Below are positions 63,177 to 64,000 of a stretch of DNA of 64,000 nucleotides, piece after piece. The first letter of the stretch is position 1, and every line of letters starts with the position of its first letter. The stretch comes from Acinetobacter bereziniae LMG 1003 = CIP 70.12 (lineage in GTDB: Bacteria > Pseudomonadota > Gammaproteobacteria > Pseudomonadales > Moraxellaceae), in assembly GCF_000368925.1 (NCBI RefSeq), contig NZ_KB849755.1, positions 1 through 64,000 on the forward strand, read 5' to 3'. The translations under genes were made by a program, and so were the position numbers. The notes under the pieces were generated by a model, which was given only the letters and a program-made list of their open reading frames with translations, did no database searches and was not told the origin of the DNA.

Positions 63177-64000
63177 AACATGAAGAAAAGATATTTGCAC
63201 TTATTGATATCAATAATTGCTATGTCTCGTGTGAACGTTTCTTTAATCCAAAGTTAAACAATGTCCCAGTCATAGTTTTATCTAATAACGATGGGTGTGC
63301 AGTTGCCCGAAGCAATGAAGCCAAGCAAATGGGAATTAAGATGGGGGTTCCTTTATTCCAGATTAAAGATGTTGTACAGAAAAATCATGTTCAAGTACTT
63401 TCGAGCAACTATGCAATATATGCGGAAATGTCACGCCGATTTCATTCGATACTTGCAAGTTATGTGGCTCCACACGAACAAGAAATTTATAGCATAGATG
63501 AATGCTTTCTAGATCTTACAAGCTTTAAACATAACTATGATTTGGTGGAATACTGCCAAGGTATGCGAGAACGTATTCAGGAGTGGATCGGTTTGCCTGT
63601 TTCAATTGGTATAGGAAGATCAAAGACAGAAGCAAAAATCGCCAATAATATGGCAAAGAAAGGGAAAAGATTTAACGGAGTGTGCGATCTAGCAACCATG
63701 GACCCGAAACATCGAGATTACTTTTGGTCGCTTGTTGAGGTTAGTGAAGTATGGGGTGTAGGGAGAAAGCAGAATAAAAAACTTAATGAAATGGGGATTA
63801 AAACGGTACTGGATTTATCTAATGCGAACCCACCAATCATGGGTAAGATGTTCACAGTATGCATGCAGAGAACAGTTTTAGAGCTTCAAGGTATCTCTTG
63901 TATGCAAATTGATGATCAACCCAAGCCTAAACAACAGATTGTTGCAAGCAGATCATTTGGCGTCAAAATCACAGAGCTGCAGGACTTGAAAGAAGCAATG
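63173..64000 (+). CDS. umuC: UmuC, DNA polymerase V catalytic subunit (cut by window end)
   Basis: The first 276 residues of a Y-family translesion polymerase, usually about 425 long. Metal-binding motifs are intact: ALIDINNCYVSCERFF and YSIDECFLDL. The fingers LSNNDGCAVARSNEAK, the thumb-region helix-hairpin-helix VWGVGRKQNKKLNEMG and the start of the little finger are visible. It overlaps umuD by four bases, so the two are co-translated. UmuD' and UmuC form Pol V, which copies past lesions and causes mutation. The rest lies outside the window. Confidence 0.93.
   Translation, partial: MKHEEKIFALIDINNCYVSCERFFNPKLNNVPVIVLSNNDGCAVARSNEAKQMGIKMGVPLFQIKDVVQKNHVQVLSSNYAIYAEMSRRFHSILASYVAPHEQEIYSIDECFLDLTSFKHNYDLVEYCQGMRERIQEWIGLPVSIGIGRSKTEAKIANNMAKKGKRFNGVCDLATMDPKHRDYFWSLVEVSEVWGVGRKQNKKLNEMGIKTVLDLSNANPPIMGKMFTVCMQRTVLELQGISCMQIDDQPKPKQQIVASRSFGVKITELQDLKEAM

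Noticed and set aside
1..64000. CRISPR arrays, rRNA and tRNA genes
   Set aside because: I looked for regular spaced repeats and conserved RNA signatures and saw none.

Overview
The window reads as chromosomal DNA of an Acinetobacter species. It is AT-rich. It carries an IS30-family element resembling ISAba125 and a cyanide-insensitive-type bd oxidase. It also has a roughly 205-residue UmuD of the Acinetobacter type, much longer than the enterobacterial one, and many genes whose order and style fit this genus. The species cannot be fixed from the sequence. I saw no rRNA, tRNA or CRISPR array.

Layout. 0-1.4 kb: right part of an ISNCY-family element. 1.4-5.1 kb: LysR regulator divergent from a CidA/LrgB holin-antiholin pair, then an MFS transporter. 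5.4-7.1 kb: an orphan metzincin-type metallopeptidase. 7.6-13.3 kb: DUF2171 protein, EamA transporter, YbfF-like hydrolase, aromatic aminotransferase and an ABC-F ATPase. 13.3-15 kb: a 270-bp MITE-like element with TA flanks and a complete IS3-family element with a 3-bp target duplication. 15-21.4 kb: VOC protein, AraC regulator, two unrecognised genes, a class C beta-lactamase-like hydrolase and a frameshifted pseudogene. 21.5-32 kb: housekeeping and exported proteins, including formaldehyde-detoxifying AdhC, a phospholipase D lipoprotein, a MocR regulator with a divergent EamA transporter and an SGNH hydrolase. 31.8-32.8 kb: the IS30-family element. 32.9-37.9 kb: an SDR, histidine phosphatase, APH-like kinase and acyl-CoA dehydrogenase cluster with a divergent LysR. 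It resembles the parts of the ACAD10/11 route for 4-hydroxyacyl-CoA.

38-44.8 kb holds an orphan type VI secretion module: a VgrG with a C-terminal transthyretin-like tail, two near-identical Tli4-like immunity genes and a Tle4-like lipase. A Fur-like box lies in the vgrG promoter. 45.3-53 kb: DUF805 protein, bd oxidase operon with a tiny unlisted accessory subunit, DUF2946 protein, GlxA-type regulator and an acyl-CoA dehydrogenase. 53-61.3 kb: nitroreductase, enoyl-CoA hydratase with divergent HxlR regulator, BLUF photoreceptor preceded by a candidate small RNA, fumC with a Fur-like box, and a GalE paralogue lacking the catalytic lysine.

The right end (61.7-64 kb) is a DNA-damage module: an SRAP abasic-site protein, UmuD and the start of UmuC. 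A 23-bp operator upstream of umuD has a close twin at 30.4 kb, in the promoter of a small lipoprotein gene. That links a distant gene to the same damage regulon. A 133-bp ungapped dispersed repeat (16.4 kb and 46.3 kb, opposite strands) is the clearest structure that no gene explains.
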